Assembly: GCF_001905345.1 (NCBI RefSeq)
Contig: NZ_LFBV01000005.1
Location: forward strand, 248,001 to 312,000
Source of the DNA: Streptomyces uncialis
GTDB lineage: Bacteria > Actinomycetota > Actinomycetes > Streptomycetales > Streptomycetaceae
DNA: 64,000 nucleotides
Direction of reading: 5' to 3'
Below the pieces are notes generated by a model. That model was given only the letters and a program-made list of their open reading frames with translations, did no database searches and was not told the DNA's origin. The position numbers were made by a program, and so were the translations under genes. This document shows, in pieces, positions 15,247 through 23,486 of this stretch (position 1 is its first letter; each line of letters opens with the position of its first letter).

Positions 15247-16568
15247 TTGCTCTGGGGAACCTTCCATCCGAACCGTGCCTTCACCGCCGCGCCGTGCGCG
15301 GGCAGGTCCTCCGCGTCGGCGAGGGTCACCACATGGTGGGCGACCTCGGCGAGCGCCTCGCGGGTGTAGTCCACGATGTGGATGCCGCGCAGGAACGACT
15401 GCACGGACAGTCCGGAGGAGTGGCAGGCGCAGCCGCCGGTGGGCAGTACGTGGTTGGACCCGGCGCAGTAGTCGCCGAGGGAGACCGGGGACCAGGGGCC
15501 GACGAAGACGGCTCCGGCGTTGCGGACGCGGTCGGCGACGGCGGCGGCGTCCGCGGTCTGGATCTCCAGGTGCTCGGCGCCGTACGCGTCGACCACGCGC
15601 AGGCCCTCCTCCAGACCGTCGACGAGGACGACGGCGGACTGGCGTCCGGCGAGCGCGGGCGCGATGCGCTCCTCGATGTGCTTGGTCGCGGCGACCTGCG
15701 GTTCGAGTTCCTTGACGACGGCGTCGGCGAGGGCCACGGAGTCGGTGACGAGGACGGCGGCGGCGAGCGGGTCGTGCTCGGCCTGGCTGATGAGGTCGGC
15801 GGCGATGTGCACCGGGTCGGCGGTGTCGTCCGCGAGGACGGCGATCTCGGTGGGTCCGGCCTCGGTGTCGATGCCGATCCGGCCGGTGAAGTAGCGCTTG
15901 GCGGCGGCGACCCAGATGTTGCCGGGGCCGGTGACCATGTTCGCGGGCGGGCAGGACTCGGTGCCGTACGCGAACATGGCGACGGCCTGGGCGCCGCCGG
16001 CGGCGTACACCTCGTCGACGCCGAGGAGGGCGCAGGCCGCGAGGATGGTGGGGTGCGGCAGCCCGCCGAAGTCCTTCTGCGGCGGGGAGGCCAGCGCGAT
16101 GGAGGCGACGCCCGCCTCCTGCGCGGGGACGGCGTTCATCACGACGGACGACGGGTACACGGACCGGCCGCCGGGCGCGTAGAGCCCGACCCGGTCGACG
16201 GGCACCCACTTCTCGGTGACGCTGCCGCCGGGGACGACCTGGGTGGTGTGAGAGGTGCGGCGCTGGGCGCGGTGCACGATCCGGGCGCGGCGGATCGACT
16301 CCTCCAGGCTCGCCCGTACGGCGGGGTCGAGCTGTTCGAGGGCGTCGGCGAGGGCTTCGGCGGGCACCCGGACCCGGCCGAGGGCGACCCCGTCGAAGCG
16401 CTTCGCGTAGGCGATCAGCGCCGCGTCGCCCCGATGATGCACGTCCTCGCAGATGGGCCGCACCTTCTCCAGGGCGGCCTCGACGTCGAAGTCGGCACGG
16501 GGCAGCAGGTCGCGCAGGGCGCCGCCCTCGGGGAGGGCGTCACCGCGCAGATCGATTCGGGAGATCAC
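15243..16568 (-). CDS. hisD: Histidinol dehydrogenase
   Basis: The protein has 441 residues from GTG 16568 (ISRIDLRGDALPEGG); the frame is open further upstream but without family similarity. It oxidises L-histidinol to histidine in two NAD-linked steps with zinc. Motifs are LYAPGGRSVYPSSVVMNAVPA, VTGPGNIWVAAAKR, AGPTEIAVLAD, ISQAEHDP, GAEHLEIQT and CAGSNHVLPTGG. It is the first gene of the his operon. Upstream lie a possible leaderless promoter (GAGAAT ending 7 nt before the GTG) and a perfect palindrome at 16610-16626. Confidence 0.97.
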   Translation of the reverse strand: MISRIDLRGDALPEGGALRDLLPRADFDVEAALEKVRPICEDVHHRGDAALIAYAKRFDGVALGRVRVPAEALADALEQLDPAVRASLEESIRRARIVHRAQRRTSHTTQVVPGGSVTEKWVPVDRVGLYAPGGRSVYPSSVVMNAVPAQEAGVASIALASPPQKDFGGLPHPTILAACALLGVDEVYAAGGAQAVAMFAYGTESCPPANMVTGPGNIWVAAAKRYFTGRIGIDTEAGPTEIAVLADDTADPVHIAADLISQAEHDPLAAAVLVTDSVALADAVVKELEPQVAATKHIEERIAPALAGRQSAVVLVDGLEEGLRVVDAYGAEHLEIQTADAAAVADRVRNAGAVFVGPWSPVSLGDYCAGSNHVLPTGGCACHSSGLSVQSFLRGIHIVDYTREALAEVAHHVVTLADAEDLPAHGAAVKARFGWKVPQSK

Positions 16569-17021
16569 GACGCCAATTCTCGCAGACGGCGCGAGCGTGC
16601 CGGGCGGCCGTATCAGTGACTGATACACGGCGGTCCGGGGGCCGGAGGGACGCCAGGGGCGGAACACCCCGAAATGTATTCACTGTGCGTGTTCATATCG
16701 TCACTCGGTGGGTATGAACTGCTGTACGAGCCATCGGGGCGGATGGGCTTCGCGGGACCGGGGGGACCGTGCGGTCCGACCGGCCGGCAGGACAGCAGAA
16801 ACGACCCGCCACCGGCCCGGACAGCACAAGGTCCCGGCAGCCCCCGGCACGACGGCACAGCGGCACGGCAGATCAACGGCACGGCGGATCAACGGCACCA
16901 CGGATCGGCGGCGGCGACCGCGCCGGACCGTCGGCGCCACCGCACGACCGGCACGGCGAACAGTGACGACAGGACGACACGAACCACGGAACGAGGGAAC
17001 GGGGGGCCGGGAGGAGGCACG
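16569..17021. other. Divergent intergenic region hisD / 17.0-kb gene
   Basis: This 453-bp region has no supported gene. It holds the palindrome at 16610-16626 on the hisD side and a second inverted repeat, GTTCATA-N15-TATGAAC (16691-16719). The part around 16670-16725 is unusually AT-rich for this chromosome, as promoter regions often are. The rest up to 17011 is GC-rich, with many GGCACGGC-like near-repeats. An open frame from 16674 joins the downstream gene but has no ribosome site and low-complexity sequence. Confidence 0.55.
16610..16626. promoter_or_regulatory. Perfect palindrome upstream of hisD (putative operator)
   Basis: GTATCAGTGACTGATAC has two 8-nt arms around a central G. It ends 42 nt upstream of the hisD start codon, next to the expected promoter. 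Size and symmetry suit a dimeric repressor such as a GntR or TetR type. The regulator is unknown. Confidence 0.5.
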
Positions 17022-18611
17022 GTGGTGGTCGACAGCGAGGGTACGACGACCGGGGTAGGTGACCCGCCGGACGGGCTCACCGCGGCCGAGATGGGCATGT
17101 GGCAGGCGTTCCGCAACGGCAGCCGCTACGACCTGCGCGCGGGCGATCCGATCGTGGACGATCCGCACGGCGGCCACCCCTGGGGCCCGGAGCGGACCGT
17201 CCGGGCGCGGATCGTGTGCTGGCTGCTGCTGGACGGGCCGCCGCCGCTGCCCGGCCGGGTCGCCTCCCTGAAGCTCGCGGGCGTGCTGATCGCGGGCACC
17301 CTCGACCTCGCGGGCGGCACCGTCGAGCCCTATGTGGAGCTGGACCGCTGCCGCTTCGGCGGCGAGGTGCTGGTGCCCGAGGCCCGCTTCGCGACCCTGC
17401 GGCTGGTCGACTGCGCGGTCCCCCGGCTGGAGGCGGCCCGGCTGCACACGGAGGGCGATCTGCATCTGCCGCGCTGCCGCTTCCAGCACGGCATCCGGAT
17501 GACGGACGCGCAGATCGGCACGGATCTGCTGCTGAACCAGGCCGTGGTCTACGGCGACCGGCGCGGCCGGGCGATCGTCGCGGACGGGGTGTCGGTCGGC
17601 CAGGACCTCCAGGCCGAGCTGATGGAGGCGTACGGCGAGCTGAGCCTGCGCGGTGCGCAGATCGGCGTCTCGCTGAGCCTGCGCGGCAGCAGGCTGGCCA
17701 ATCCGTACGGCGACCGCGCGCTGAACGCCCCGCAGCTCACGGTGGAGCGTTCGCTGTACCTGACCCCGGCGAGCGTCACGGACCCCGTCGCGAACAGCGG
17801 CGTCACCCCCGCGCGCGGGACCCGCGTCCAGCGCTTCGAGTGCCGGGGCGGCATCCGGCTGGACGACGGCCGGTTCGGGGACGCGGTGGACCTCGCGGGC
17901 GCCCGGTTCGCCCTGACCGACCGCCAGGAACTGTCGCTGCGCCGGGTTCACACCCCCGAGCTGCGGTTCCTCGGCGAACGCCCCGAGCGGGGGCGGGTCG
18001 TCCTGTCGGGCGCCCGGGTGGTCAACCTCGTCGACCGCTCCACCAGCTGGCCGGGGCCCGGCCGCCTCCAGATGGGCGGCTTCGGCTACGAGCATCTGGT
18101 GCCGACCGGCAGCTTCCCGCTGGCCCGGCGGCTGGAGTGGGTCGCGGCGGCCACCCCCGAGTACCACCCGGAGCCCTACGAACGGCTCGCGGCGGTCCTG
18201 CGGGACAGCGGTGAGGACGCCGAGGCCCGCCGGGTGCTGCTCGCCAAGCAGCGGCGGCGGCGCGAGACCCTGCCGGTCGGGGCGAAGCTCTGGGGCTACG
18301 CGCAGGACTGGACGGTGGCGTACGGATACCGTCCGGGCCGGGCCGCGGTGTGGATGGCGGTGCTGTGGGGCGCCTGCGCGGTGGCGTTCTCCCGGGCCGA
18401 GCCGCAGCCCCTGAAGCCGGGCGAGCACCCGGAGTGGAGCGCCTCGATCTTCGCCCTCGATCTGCTGATCCCGGTGATGGACCTCGGCCAGGACGGTCAC
18501 TGGCGGTTGTCCGGGGTGTGGCAGTGGCTGGCCACCGCGATGATCATGCTGGGCTGGGTCCTGGCCACGGCGGTCGCGGCGGGCGCCACCCGGTTGCTGC
18601 ACCGGGGCTGA
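17022..18611 (+). CDS. Repeat-rich (beta-helix-like) protein with two C-terminal membrane spans
   Basis: The protein has 529 residues from GTG 17022 (or 17025), with AGGAGG 4-7 nt upstream. Residues ~60-330 consist of short repeats with regular Leu/Val spacing and many G-A-x/D-L-x-L patterns (for example LRGAQIGVSLSLRGSRL and AGVLIAGTLDLAGG), as in pentapeptide or other right-handed beta-helix domains. A helical linker follows (YERLAAVLRDSGEDAEARRVLLAKQRRRRE, shown in part as DAEARRVLLAK). Two membrane spans come last, with a roughly 45-residue loop between them. No catalytic motif is seen. Function unknown; possibly a membrane-tethered scaffold. Confidence 0.75.
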   Translation: MVVDSEGTTTGVGDPPDGLTAAEMGMWQAFRNGSRYDLRAGDPIVDDPHGGHPWGPERTVRARIVCWLLLDGPPPLPGRVASLKLAGVLIAGTLDLAGGTVEPYVELDRCRFGGEVLVPEARFATLRLVDCAVPRLEAARLHTEGDLHLPRCRFQHGIRMTDAQIGTDLLLNQAVVYGDRRGRAIVADGVSVGQDLQAELMEAYGELSLRGAQIGVSLSLRGSRLANPYGDRALNAPQLTVERSLYLTPASVTDPVANSGVTPARGTRVQRFECRGGIRLDDGRFGDAVDLAGARFALTDRQELSLRRVHTPELRFLGERPERGRVVLSGARVVNLVDRSTSWPGPGRLQMGGFGYEHLVPTGSFPLARRLEWVAAATPEYHPEPYERLAAVLRDSGEDAEARRVLLAKQRRRRETLPVGAKLWGYAQDWTVAYGYRPGRAAVWMAVLWGACAVAFSRAEPQPLKPGEHPEWSASIFALDLLIPVMDLGQDGHWRLSGVWQWLATAMIMLGWVLATAVAAGATRLLHRG

Positions 18612-18987
18612 GACGGACCGCACCGGGCCGAGCCGGGTACGGGGCGCACCGGGGCCGCGGCGGGCCGTACCCGGACCGCGGCGGGGCTGGAGACGGGCTG
18701 CGGCGGGGCTGGAGACCGGGGCCGAACGGGGCGCCCCGGCGGGGCGCCCCGGGCCGGGCCGAACGTACCCGCCGCCGCCCGCCACGGGTACGACCGCACC
18801 CGGCCGATGCCTGGCCGAAGTCCGCCGGATGCCCGGTCCGCACGTAATCCGCACACGGCCCGCACCCCGCCCCCGCTCCGGTTTTGCCGGGACTTGACCA
18901 AGCGGGAGGCAACCCCGGGGCGGTTACGAAACCGTCACCCCGCAGCCCTGGCGCGGCCCCGACCTGCGGTTTTCAATGGTTTGGACC
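18612..18987. other. Gene-free gap with short direct repeats
   Basis: It contains a strong hairpin (see 18727-18751) and a direct repeat, GCGGCGGGGCTGGAGAC, near 18679 and 18704. It ends in an AT-richer stretch (TTTTCAATGG) before the next start. No supported ORF. Confidence 0.5.
18727..18751 (+). terminator. Hairpin downstream of the 17.0-kb gene
   Basis: An 11-bp perfect stem (18727-18737 with 18741-18751) with loop GGC, made of two GGGGCGCCCC palindromes. It lies 115 nt after the stop of the preceding gene, with no U-tract. Confidence 0.45.
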
Positions 18988-20010
18988 ATGGCTCTGCTGC
19001 GTGCCCTCATCCGTACCGCCCGGATGGCCCGACACACCGCTTCGCTCGCCGCGGGACTGCCCGCCGACGAGGAGGTCCTCCTCGACGCTCCCGACGATCG
19101 GCTCGGCCCCGCGCTGGTGGCCGCCGGACGCGGCGAGTACGAGCCCGCCGCGAAACTCCTGGCCCTGACCCGGGAGCGCGCGGAGTGGGAGAACCGCGAC
19201 CGGTACGTCATGCGGCTCGCCACCTTCGCGTGCTCACGGCCCGAGTGGTTCGAGCACTGGCGGCGGACCGAACCGGACGATCCGGACATGCTGCTGCTGC
19301 GCGCCGAACAGGCCGTCGCCCGGGGCTGGGCCGCCCCCGCCCGCGCCGAACAGCTGGGCGCCGCGACACCGCTCGTCACCGCCGCCGCCCAGGGCGACCC
19401 CCGCGACCCCGTGCCCTGGCGGGTCGCCCTCGACCAGGCCCGGGGCACCGGGGCGCCGCCCGCCCGCTTCGAGGCGCTGTGGGGCGAGGCCGTCCGCCGC
19501 TCCCCGCACCACTACGGCTGCCATGTGGCCGCGCTGCGCTTCCTCGCCACCGCGGGCGGCCGGTCGCACGACCAGTGCTTCGACTTCGCCGAACGCGCCG
19601 CGCAGGACGCCCTGCCGGACTCCCTCGTCCAGGCGCTCCCCCTACGGGCCGCGCTCGGGCATCTCACGGCGTCCACGGGGCCCGGCGCGCCCGGTCCCGT
19701 CCCCCGGGCCCGGCTGGACTCCGCCGCCGACCTCGCGGCCGCCCTGTCCGGCCGGTACGCCGTCGCCGACCCCTGGCCCGCCGAGGTGCGCAACGTCCTG
19801 GTCTGTGTGCTCGTCCGGCTGGAACGCTGGCCCGAGGCCCTGGTCCAGCTGGGGCGGACCGGCCCGTACGCGACCTCGTTCCCCTGGGACCGTTTCTCCG
19901 ACGATCCGCTCGGCCAGTTCCTCGAACTGCGCGACGGTGTACGGATCGAGGTGGCCGCGTCGACCCCGCTGCGCGGCCGGCGCGGACGCGATGCCTCCGG
20001 CGGCCACTAG
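18988..20010 (+). CDS. Conserved hypothetical protein, helical-repeat-like
   Basis: The protein has 340 residues from ATG 18988; an in-frame ATG at 18976 is also possible, and neither has a clear ribosome site. It is mostly alpha-helical and Ala/Arg-rich. Segments such as LVAAGRGEYEPAAKLLALTRERAEWENRDRYV (in part EYEPAAKLLALTRERA) and LRAEQAVARGWAAPARAEQ look like a TPR-type solenoid. CHVAALRFL and SHDQCFDFAERAAQDALP are distinctive. There is no signal peptide or membrane span. I do not recognise a named family. It lies 11 nt upstream of the LON-domain gene. Confidence 0.7.
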   Translation: MALLRALIRTARMARHTASLAAGLPADEEVLLDAPDDRLGPALVAAGRGEYEPAAKLLALTRERAEWENRDRYVMRLATFACSRPEWFEHWRRTEPDDPDMLLLRAEQAVARGWAAPARAEQLGAATPLVTAAAQGDPRDPVPWRVALDQARGTGAPPARFEALWGEAVRRSPHHYGCHVAALRFLATAGGRSHDQCFDFAERAAQDALPDSLVQALPLRAALGHLTASTGPGAPGPVPRARLDSAADLAAALSGRYAVADPWPAEVRNVLVCVLVRLERWPEALVQLGRTGPYATSFPWDRFSDDPLGQFLELRDGVRIEVAASTPLRGRRGRDASGGH

Positions 20011-20021
20011 GCTTGTACGTC

Positions 20022-20762
20022 GTGACCACCGTCCGGCTGCCGCTCTTCCCGCTCAACTCGGTGCTGTTCCCGGGTCTCGTCCTGCCCCTGAACATCTTCG
20101 AGGAGCGCTATCGCGCCCTGATGCGCGATCTCCTCAAGATCCCCGAAGGGGAACCCCGCCGCTTCGCCGTCGTCGCCATCCGCGACGGCCACGAGGTCGC
20201 GCCCAGCGCGCAGGGGCTCCCCGACCAGACCGCGGTACCCGAGCGCGGACCCACCGCGGGCTTCGGCGACGACCCGCTGAAGGCGTTCCACTCGGTGGGC
20301 TGCATCGCCGACGCCGCGACCGTCCGGGAACGCGCCGACGGCGGGTTCGAGGCGCTCGCCACCGGCACGACCCGGGTCCGGCTGCTCTCCGTCGACGCGT
20401 CCGGACCGTTCCTGACCGCCGAGCTGGAGGAACTGGAGGAGGAACCGGGCGACGAGGCGGGCGCCCTCGCCGAAGGGGTGCTGCGGGCGTTCCGCGCCTA
20501 TCAGAAACGGCTGGCGGGGGCCCGGGAGCGGTCCCTTTCGACGGGGGCCGACCTCCCCGACGAGCCGTCCGTGGTGTCCTATCTGGTCGCCGCCGCGGCG
20601 GTCCTGGACACCCCCACCAAGCAACGGCTGCTCCAGGCCCCGGACACCGCGTCCCGGCTCCGTGACGAACTGCGGCTGCTGCGCGGGGAGAGCGCGATCA
20701 TCCGCAATCTGCCGTCGCTGCCCGCGGTGGACCTGACCCGCTCCCCCACCAGCCTGAACTGA
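20022..20762 (+). CDS. LON substrate-binding domain protein
   Basis: The protein has 246 residues from GTG 20022. TAGGCT at 20008-20013 could serve as the -10 of a near-leaderless message. It begins TTVRLPLFPLNSVLFPGLVLPLNIFEERYR, in part RLPLFPLNSVLFPG, the hallmark of the N-terminal (PUA-like) LON domain. EALATGTTRVRLL and a helical end with DTPTKQRLLQAPD follow. There is no AAA+ or protease domain, so it is a stand-alone LON-domain protein of unknown partner, as found across actinobacteria. Confidence 0.88.
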   Translation: MTTVRLPLFPLNSVLFPGLVLPLNIFEERYRALMRDLLKIPEGEPRRFAVVAIRDGHEVAPSAQGLPDQTAVPERGPTAGFGDDPLKAFHSVGCIADAATVRERADGGFEALATGTTRVRLLSVDASGPFLTAELEELEEEPGDEAGALAEGVLRAFRAYQKRLAGARERSLSTGADLPDEPSVVSYLVAAAAVLDTPTKQRLLQAPDTASRLRDELRLLRGESAIIRNLPSLPAVDLTRSPTSLN

Positions 20763-20868
20763 CCCCGCGTCGCGCCACCACCCGTACGACGAGCGGCGCG
20801 ACGCGGCACCACGTACCCGCCGTCCCGTACTCAGCTCCACGTACCCGGCACCGCACAGCCACCGTCAC

Positions 20869-20910
20869 GCACCCAGCACCCAGCACCCAGCACCGAGCAC
20901 CGAGCACCGA
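20869..20910. repeat. Heptanucleotide tandem repeat upstream of the ybaK-type gene
   Basis: Six perfect 7-bp units: three of GCACCCA, then three of GCACCGA. The tract ends 18 bp before the ATG at 20929, so it would lie in the 5' leader or promoter of that gene. Confidence 0.9.
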
Positions 20911-20928
20911 GCCGAAGCGAAGGGCCCG

Positions 20929-21429
20929 ATGGCGAAGAAGTCCAGGAAGCAGCAGCCGGGCGGCACCCCCGCGACCGTGGCGCTCACTGCGGCGGGGACC
21001 GTGTTCACCGTCCACACGTACGAACACGACCCCGCCCATCCGTCGTACGGCGAGGAGGCCGCCGAGGCGATGGGGGTGTCGCCGGAGCGGGTGTTCAAGA
21101 CCCTGGTGGCGGAGGTGGACGGGGAGCTGACGGTGGCGGTGGTGCCGGTCGCCGGGACCCTCGATCTGAAGGCCCTCGCCTCGGCGGTCGGCGGCAAGAA
21201 GGCCACCATGGCCGATCCGGTCGCGGCCGAGCGGGTCACCGGGTACGTCCGGGGCGGGATCTCCCCCCTCGGCCAGCGCAAACGGCTCCGTACCGTCCTT
21301 GACGCGTCGGCCGGCGCGCACCCCACGATCTGTGTCTCGGCGGGCCGCCGGGGCCTGGAGGTCGAACTGGCCCCCGCGGATCTGGCGGCCCTGACGGGTG
21401 CGGCGCTGGCCCCCATCGGCCGGGGCTGA
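20929..21429 (+). CDS. ybaK: YbaK/EbsC-type Cys-tRNA(Pro) deacylase
   Basis: The protein has 166 residues from ATG 20929 with GAAGGG just upstream. It has the YbaK/ProX editing-domain fold: VHTYEHDPAHPSYGEEAAEAMGV, then the conserved Lys in RVFKTLVAEVDGELTVAVVPV, and KATMADPVAAERVTGYVRGGISPLGQ, in part VTGYVRGGISPLGQ. YbaK hydrolyses Cys mischarged onto tRNA-Pro. Family-level assignment is firm; the exact tRNA substrate is inferred. Confidence 0.9.
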   Translation: MAKKSRKQQPGGTPATVALTAAGTVFTVHTYEHDPAHPSYGEEAAEAMGVSPERVFKTLVAEVDGELTVAVVPVAGTLDLKALASAVGGKKATMADPVAAERVTGYVRGGISPLGQRKRLRTVLDASAGAHPTICVSAGRRGLEVELAPADLAALTGAALAPIGRG

Positions 21430-21512
21430 CCCGGGCGGACCGGGAGTGCGGTCGGAACCCGCCGTGCGCGGACCCTGGACGGACCGGTCGCCTTGCGTTA
21501 AGTACCGAGGAC

Positions 21513-21587
21513 ATGTCGAAGAGGACGCGGAAGCGGAAGTGGCGTATCCGGAAACGGCGTGCCAACCACGGACGGCGGCCCGCCTGA
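21513..21587 (+). CDS. Ribosomal protein bL37 (24 residues)
   Basis: ATG 21513 to TGA 21587 encodes MSKRTRKRKWRIRKR followed by RANHGRRPA, with GAGG 5 nt upstream of the ATG. The peptide is almost entirely basic and ends in ANHGRRP, the signature of bL37, a 24-residue large-subunit protein first seen in mycobacterial ribosome structures. It binds rRNA. It is far below normal gene-finder length and overlaps no other supported gene. It has its own gap between the ybaK-type gene and the convergent membrane protein. Confidence 0.85.
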   Translation: MSKRTRKRKWRIRKRRANHGRRPA

Positions 21588-21673
21588 GCCGCCCCGACGA
21601 GCACCCGGGAGCCCGGCCGGTGACGGACGCGGCACCGGGCCCCTGACCGGCCCCTCCCGCCGGGAGCGGAGGG

Positions 21674-22468
21674 TCAGGGGCGCCCCGGGCGGGGGTCCTC
21701 CGGCGGGGCGTGGGGCGAGCGGTCCTGGTGGTCCGCCGGGGGCGTGTCCTCGGGCTGCGGGCCGGGCGGGGCGGTCTGCCCCCAGCCGCCGGGCGGGTGC
21801 CCGGGGCCCTGGCCGGAGCCGTCGGCGGGCGGCGGTCCGTACGGGCCGTAGGCGTGGAGATCGGCGTACGGGTCCGGGTCGCGGGGGCCGAACAGCGCCG
21901 TCAGACAGAGATGGACGAGCATCGCGGTGACGGGCCACACCAGCAGCGCCCCGCGGGCCTCCAGCTTCAGCGGCGCGTCGAAGGTGACGCCCTTGCCGAC
22001 CTCCTTGGCATGGGCGACCACGTCCTGCGCGGGACCGAGCCAGACCCCGAGCCGCCAGGCCAGCAGGGCCCCGAGCAGTCCGCCGACGGCGAGTCCGGCG
22101 ACCAGCGGGATACCGCCGCGTCTGCGCACCAGGAACACCACCAGCGCGCTCAGCGCGCCGAAGCCGACCGCCAGCAGGGTGAACGTCCCGTCGATCCCGA
22201 TGGCCTGTTCGCCCTCGGTGTCCCCCAGATAGACCGCGTCGGAGTCCGCGACGAGCGGCACCCGCGGCGCGAGCCACAGCCAGAGCAGCCCGAGCAGCGC
22301 CCCGGCGGCGGCGACCGCCGCCATGATCACGGCGGCCTCACGCAGTTCGGCGCGTATCCCGGGACCCTCGTCCTGGCCGTACGCCACAGGGGGTCCGGAA
22401 CTCGGGGTCCCCCAGCCCCCCACTGAGTGCGGCTGGTGGTGGGGCGGCGGAGTCAGCGGTGCGGTCAC
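21674..22468 (-). CDS. Actinobacterial membrane protein (DUF2567-like)
   Basis: The protein has 264 residues from GTG 22468 (TAPLTPPPHHQPHSVGG); in-frame upstream codons look non-coding. A Pro/Gly-rich cytoplasmic start is followed by four predicted membrane spans between residues ~45 and 205. An external loop with RVPLVADSDAVYLGDTEGEQAIG is distinctive. The tail is Pro/Gly/Asp-rich (PYGPPPADGSGQGPG). It resembles DUF2567, a family without known function; that match is from memory. Downstream of the ABC exporter genes on the same strand, 34 nt after the permease stop. Confidence 0.65.
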   Translation of the reverse strand: MTAPLTPPPHHQPHSVGGWGTPSSGPPVAYGQDEGPGIRAELREAAVIMAAVAAAGALLGLLWLWLAPRVPLVADSDAVYLGDTEGEQAIGIDGTFTLLAVGFGALSALVVFLVRRRGGIPLVAGLAVGGLLGALLAWRLGVWLGPAQDVVAHAKEVGKGVTFDAPLKLEARGALLVWPVTAMLVHLCLTALFGPRDPDPYADLHAYGPYGPPPADGSGQGPGHPPGGWGQTAPPGPQPEDTPPADHQDRSPHAPPEDPRPGRP

Positions 22469-22502
22469 CCTGACATCGTGCCAGTCCGGCGGGGATCCCG
22501 CG

Positions 22503-23330
22503 TCATCGGACGGCGGCCCGGCGGTAGGCCCAGGTGGCGACCGCGAGGGACAGCACCCCGACCACCGCGCAGACCGCGAGATGGAGTCCGACGACGGCCC
22601 AGTCGGGGTCGGCCGCGAAGGTCCGGGCGAACGCCTCGACCCCGTAGGTCGACGGCAGCAGATCACGGCCGTACTGGACGGCCGAGGGCAGCCGCTCCGG
22701 CGGCAGCACCCCGAGCAGCAGGGCCGCGGACATGCCCAGCTGGCCGAGCAGGGTGGCCAGTTCGGGGCGCGGCGCGAGCAGTCCGAGGGCGGCGCCGAGC
22801 CCGGCGAGGGCGGCCCCGGCGAGCGGGACCACGGCGGCCAGCACCCACAGATGGGTGAGCGGGAGCTGGAAGAGGAAGCAGCCCGCGACGGCGGTGACGA
22901 AGGTGCCGGGCACGGTGAAGGAGGCGTACGCGGCGGCGGCGCCGAGGACCACGGCGGCGGGCGGCACCGGCAGGGTCGCGTAGTGGTCGAGCCCGCCGTC
23001 GGCGCGCAGCCGTCCGAAGTACTGGGCGAGGAGGTTCAGCGCGACGAACGCGACGACGAGGACGCTGGAACCGGCGACGACCGCGCGGGCCTCGTCACCC
23101 CCGTCGACGACCCCCCGCATCAGGACCATGATCCCGATGGACTGGAAGGTCGCGACGAACAGCAGCGGGATACGGGCGACCCGGGCCCGGGAGAGCTGGG
23201 CGCGGTAGACGGCGGCCAGCGAGGGCAGCAGCCGGGCGCGGGGCGCGAGCTCTGCGGGGGCCGAGCGGGTCGCGGGACGCGGCGGCGCGGTCCGGCGGCC
23301 GGACAGCACCTCGGCGGGTACGACAGTCAC
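22503..23330 (-). CDS. ABC-2 type transporter permease
   Basis: The protein has 275 residues from GTG 23330 with AGGAG about 10 nt upstream. Six hydrophobic segments are seen, with the amphipathic approach RARVARIPLLFVATFQSIG, a conserved YFGRLRADGGLDHYATLPVPP cytoplasmic loop, and LLPSTYGVEAFARTF before the last span. This is the DrrB-like export permease pattern. It follows its ATPase gene (stop at 23487, same strand), so the two make one exporter. Substrate unknown; such pairs export drugs, lipids or polyketides. Confidence 0.85.
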   Translation of the reverse strand: MTVVPAEVLSGRRTAPPRPATRSAPAELAPRARLLPSLAAVYRAQLSRARVARIPLLFVATFQSIGIMVLMRGVVDGGDEARAVVAGSSVLVVAFVALNLLAQYFGRLRADGGLDHYATLPVPPAAVVLGAAAAYASFTVPGTFVTAVAGCFLFQLPLTHLWVLAAVVPLAGAALAGLGAALGLLAPRPELATLLGQLGMSAALLLGVLPPERLPSAVQYGRDLLPSTYGVEAFARTFAADPDWAVVGLHLAVCAVVGVLSLAVATWAYRRAAVR

Positions 23331-23486
23331 GTGGTGAGGCTCCTGTTCCTGACGACGTGCGGCACGGCGTCCATGGTGGCCCGGACGGACGGCGCTGTGG
23401 GCGGCCTCATGTACGGCCGCCCGGTCGGCGGGCGCGGTACGGGGCCGGGCCCGGCCCGGGGGCCGGGGCACGGGCGGATCGGCGGG

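Noticed and set aside
16674..17021. In-frame N-terminal extension (MYSLCVFISSLGG...) of the 17.0-kb protein
   Set aside because: No ribosome site at 16674 and low-complexity sequence after 25 residues, whereas GTG 17022/17025 has AGGAGG at the right distance.
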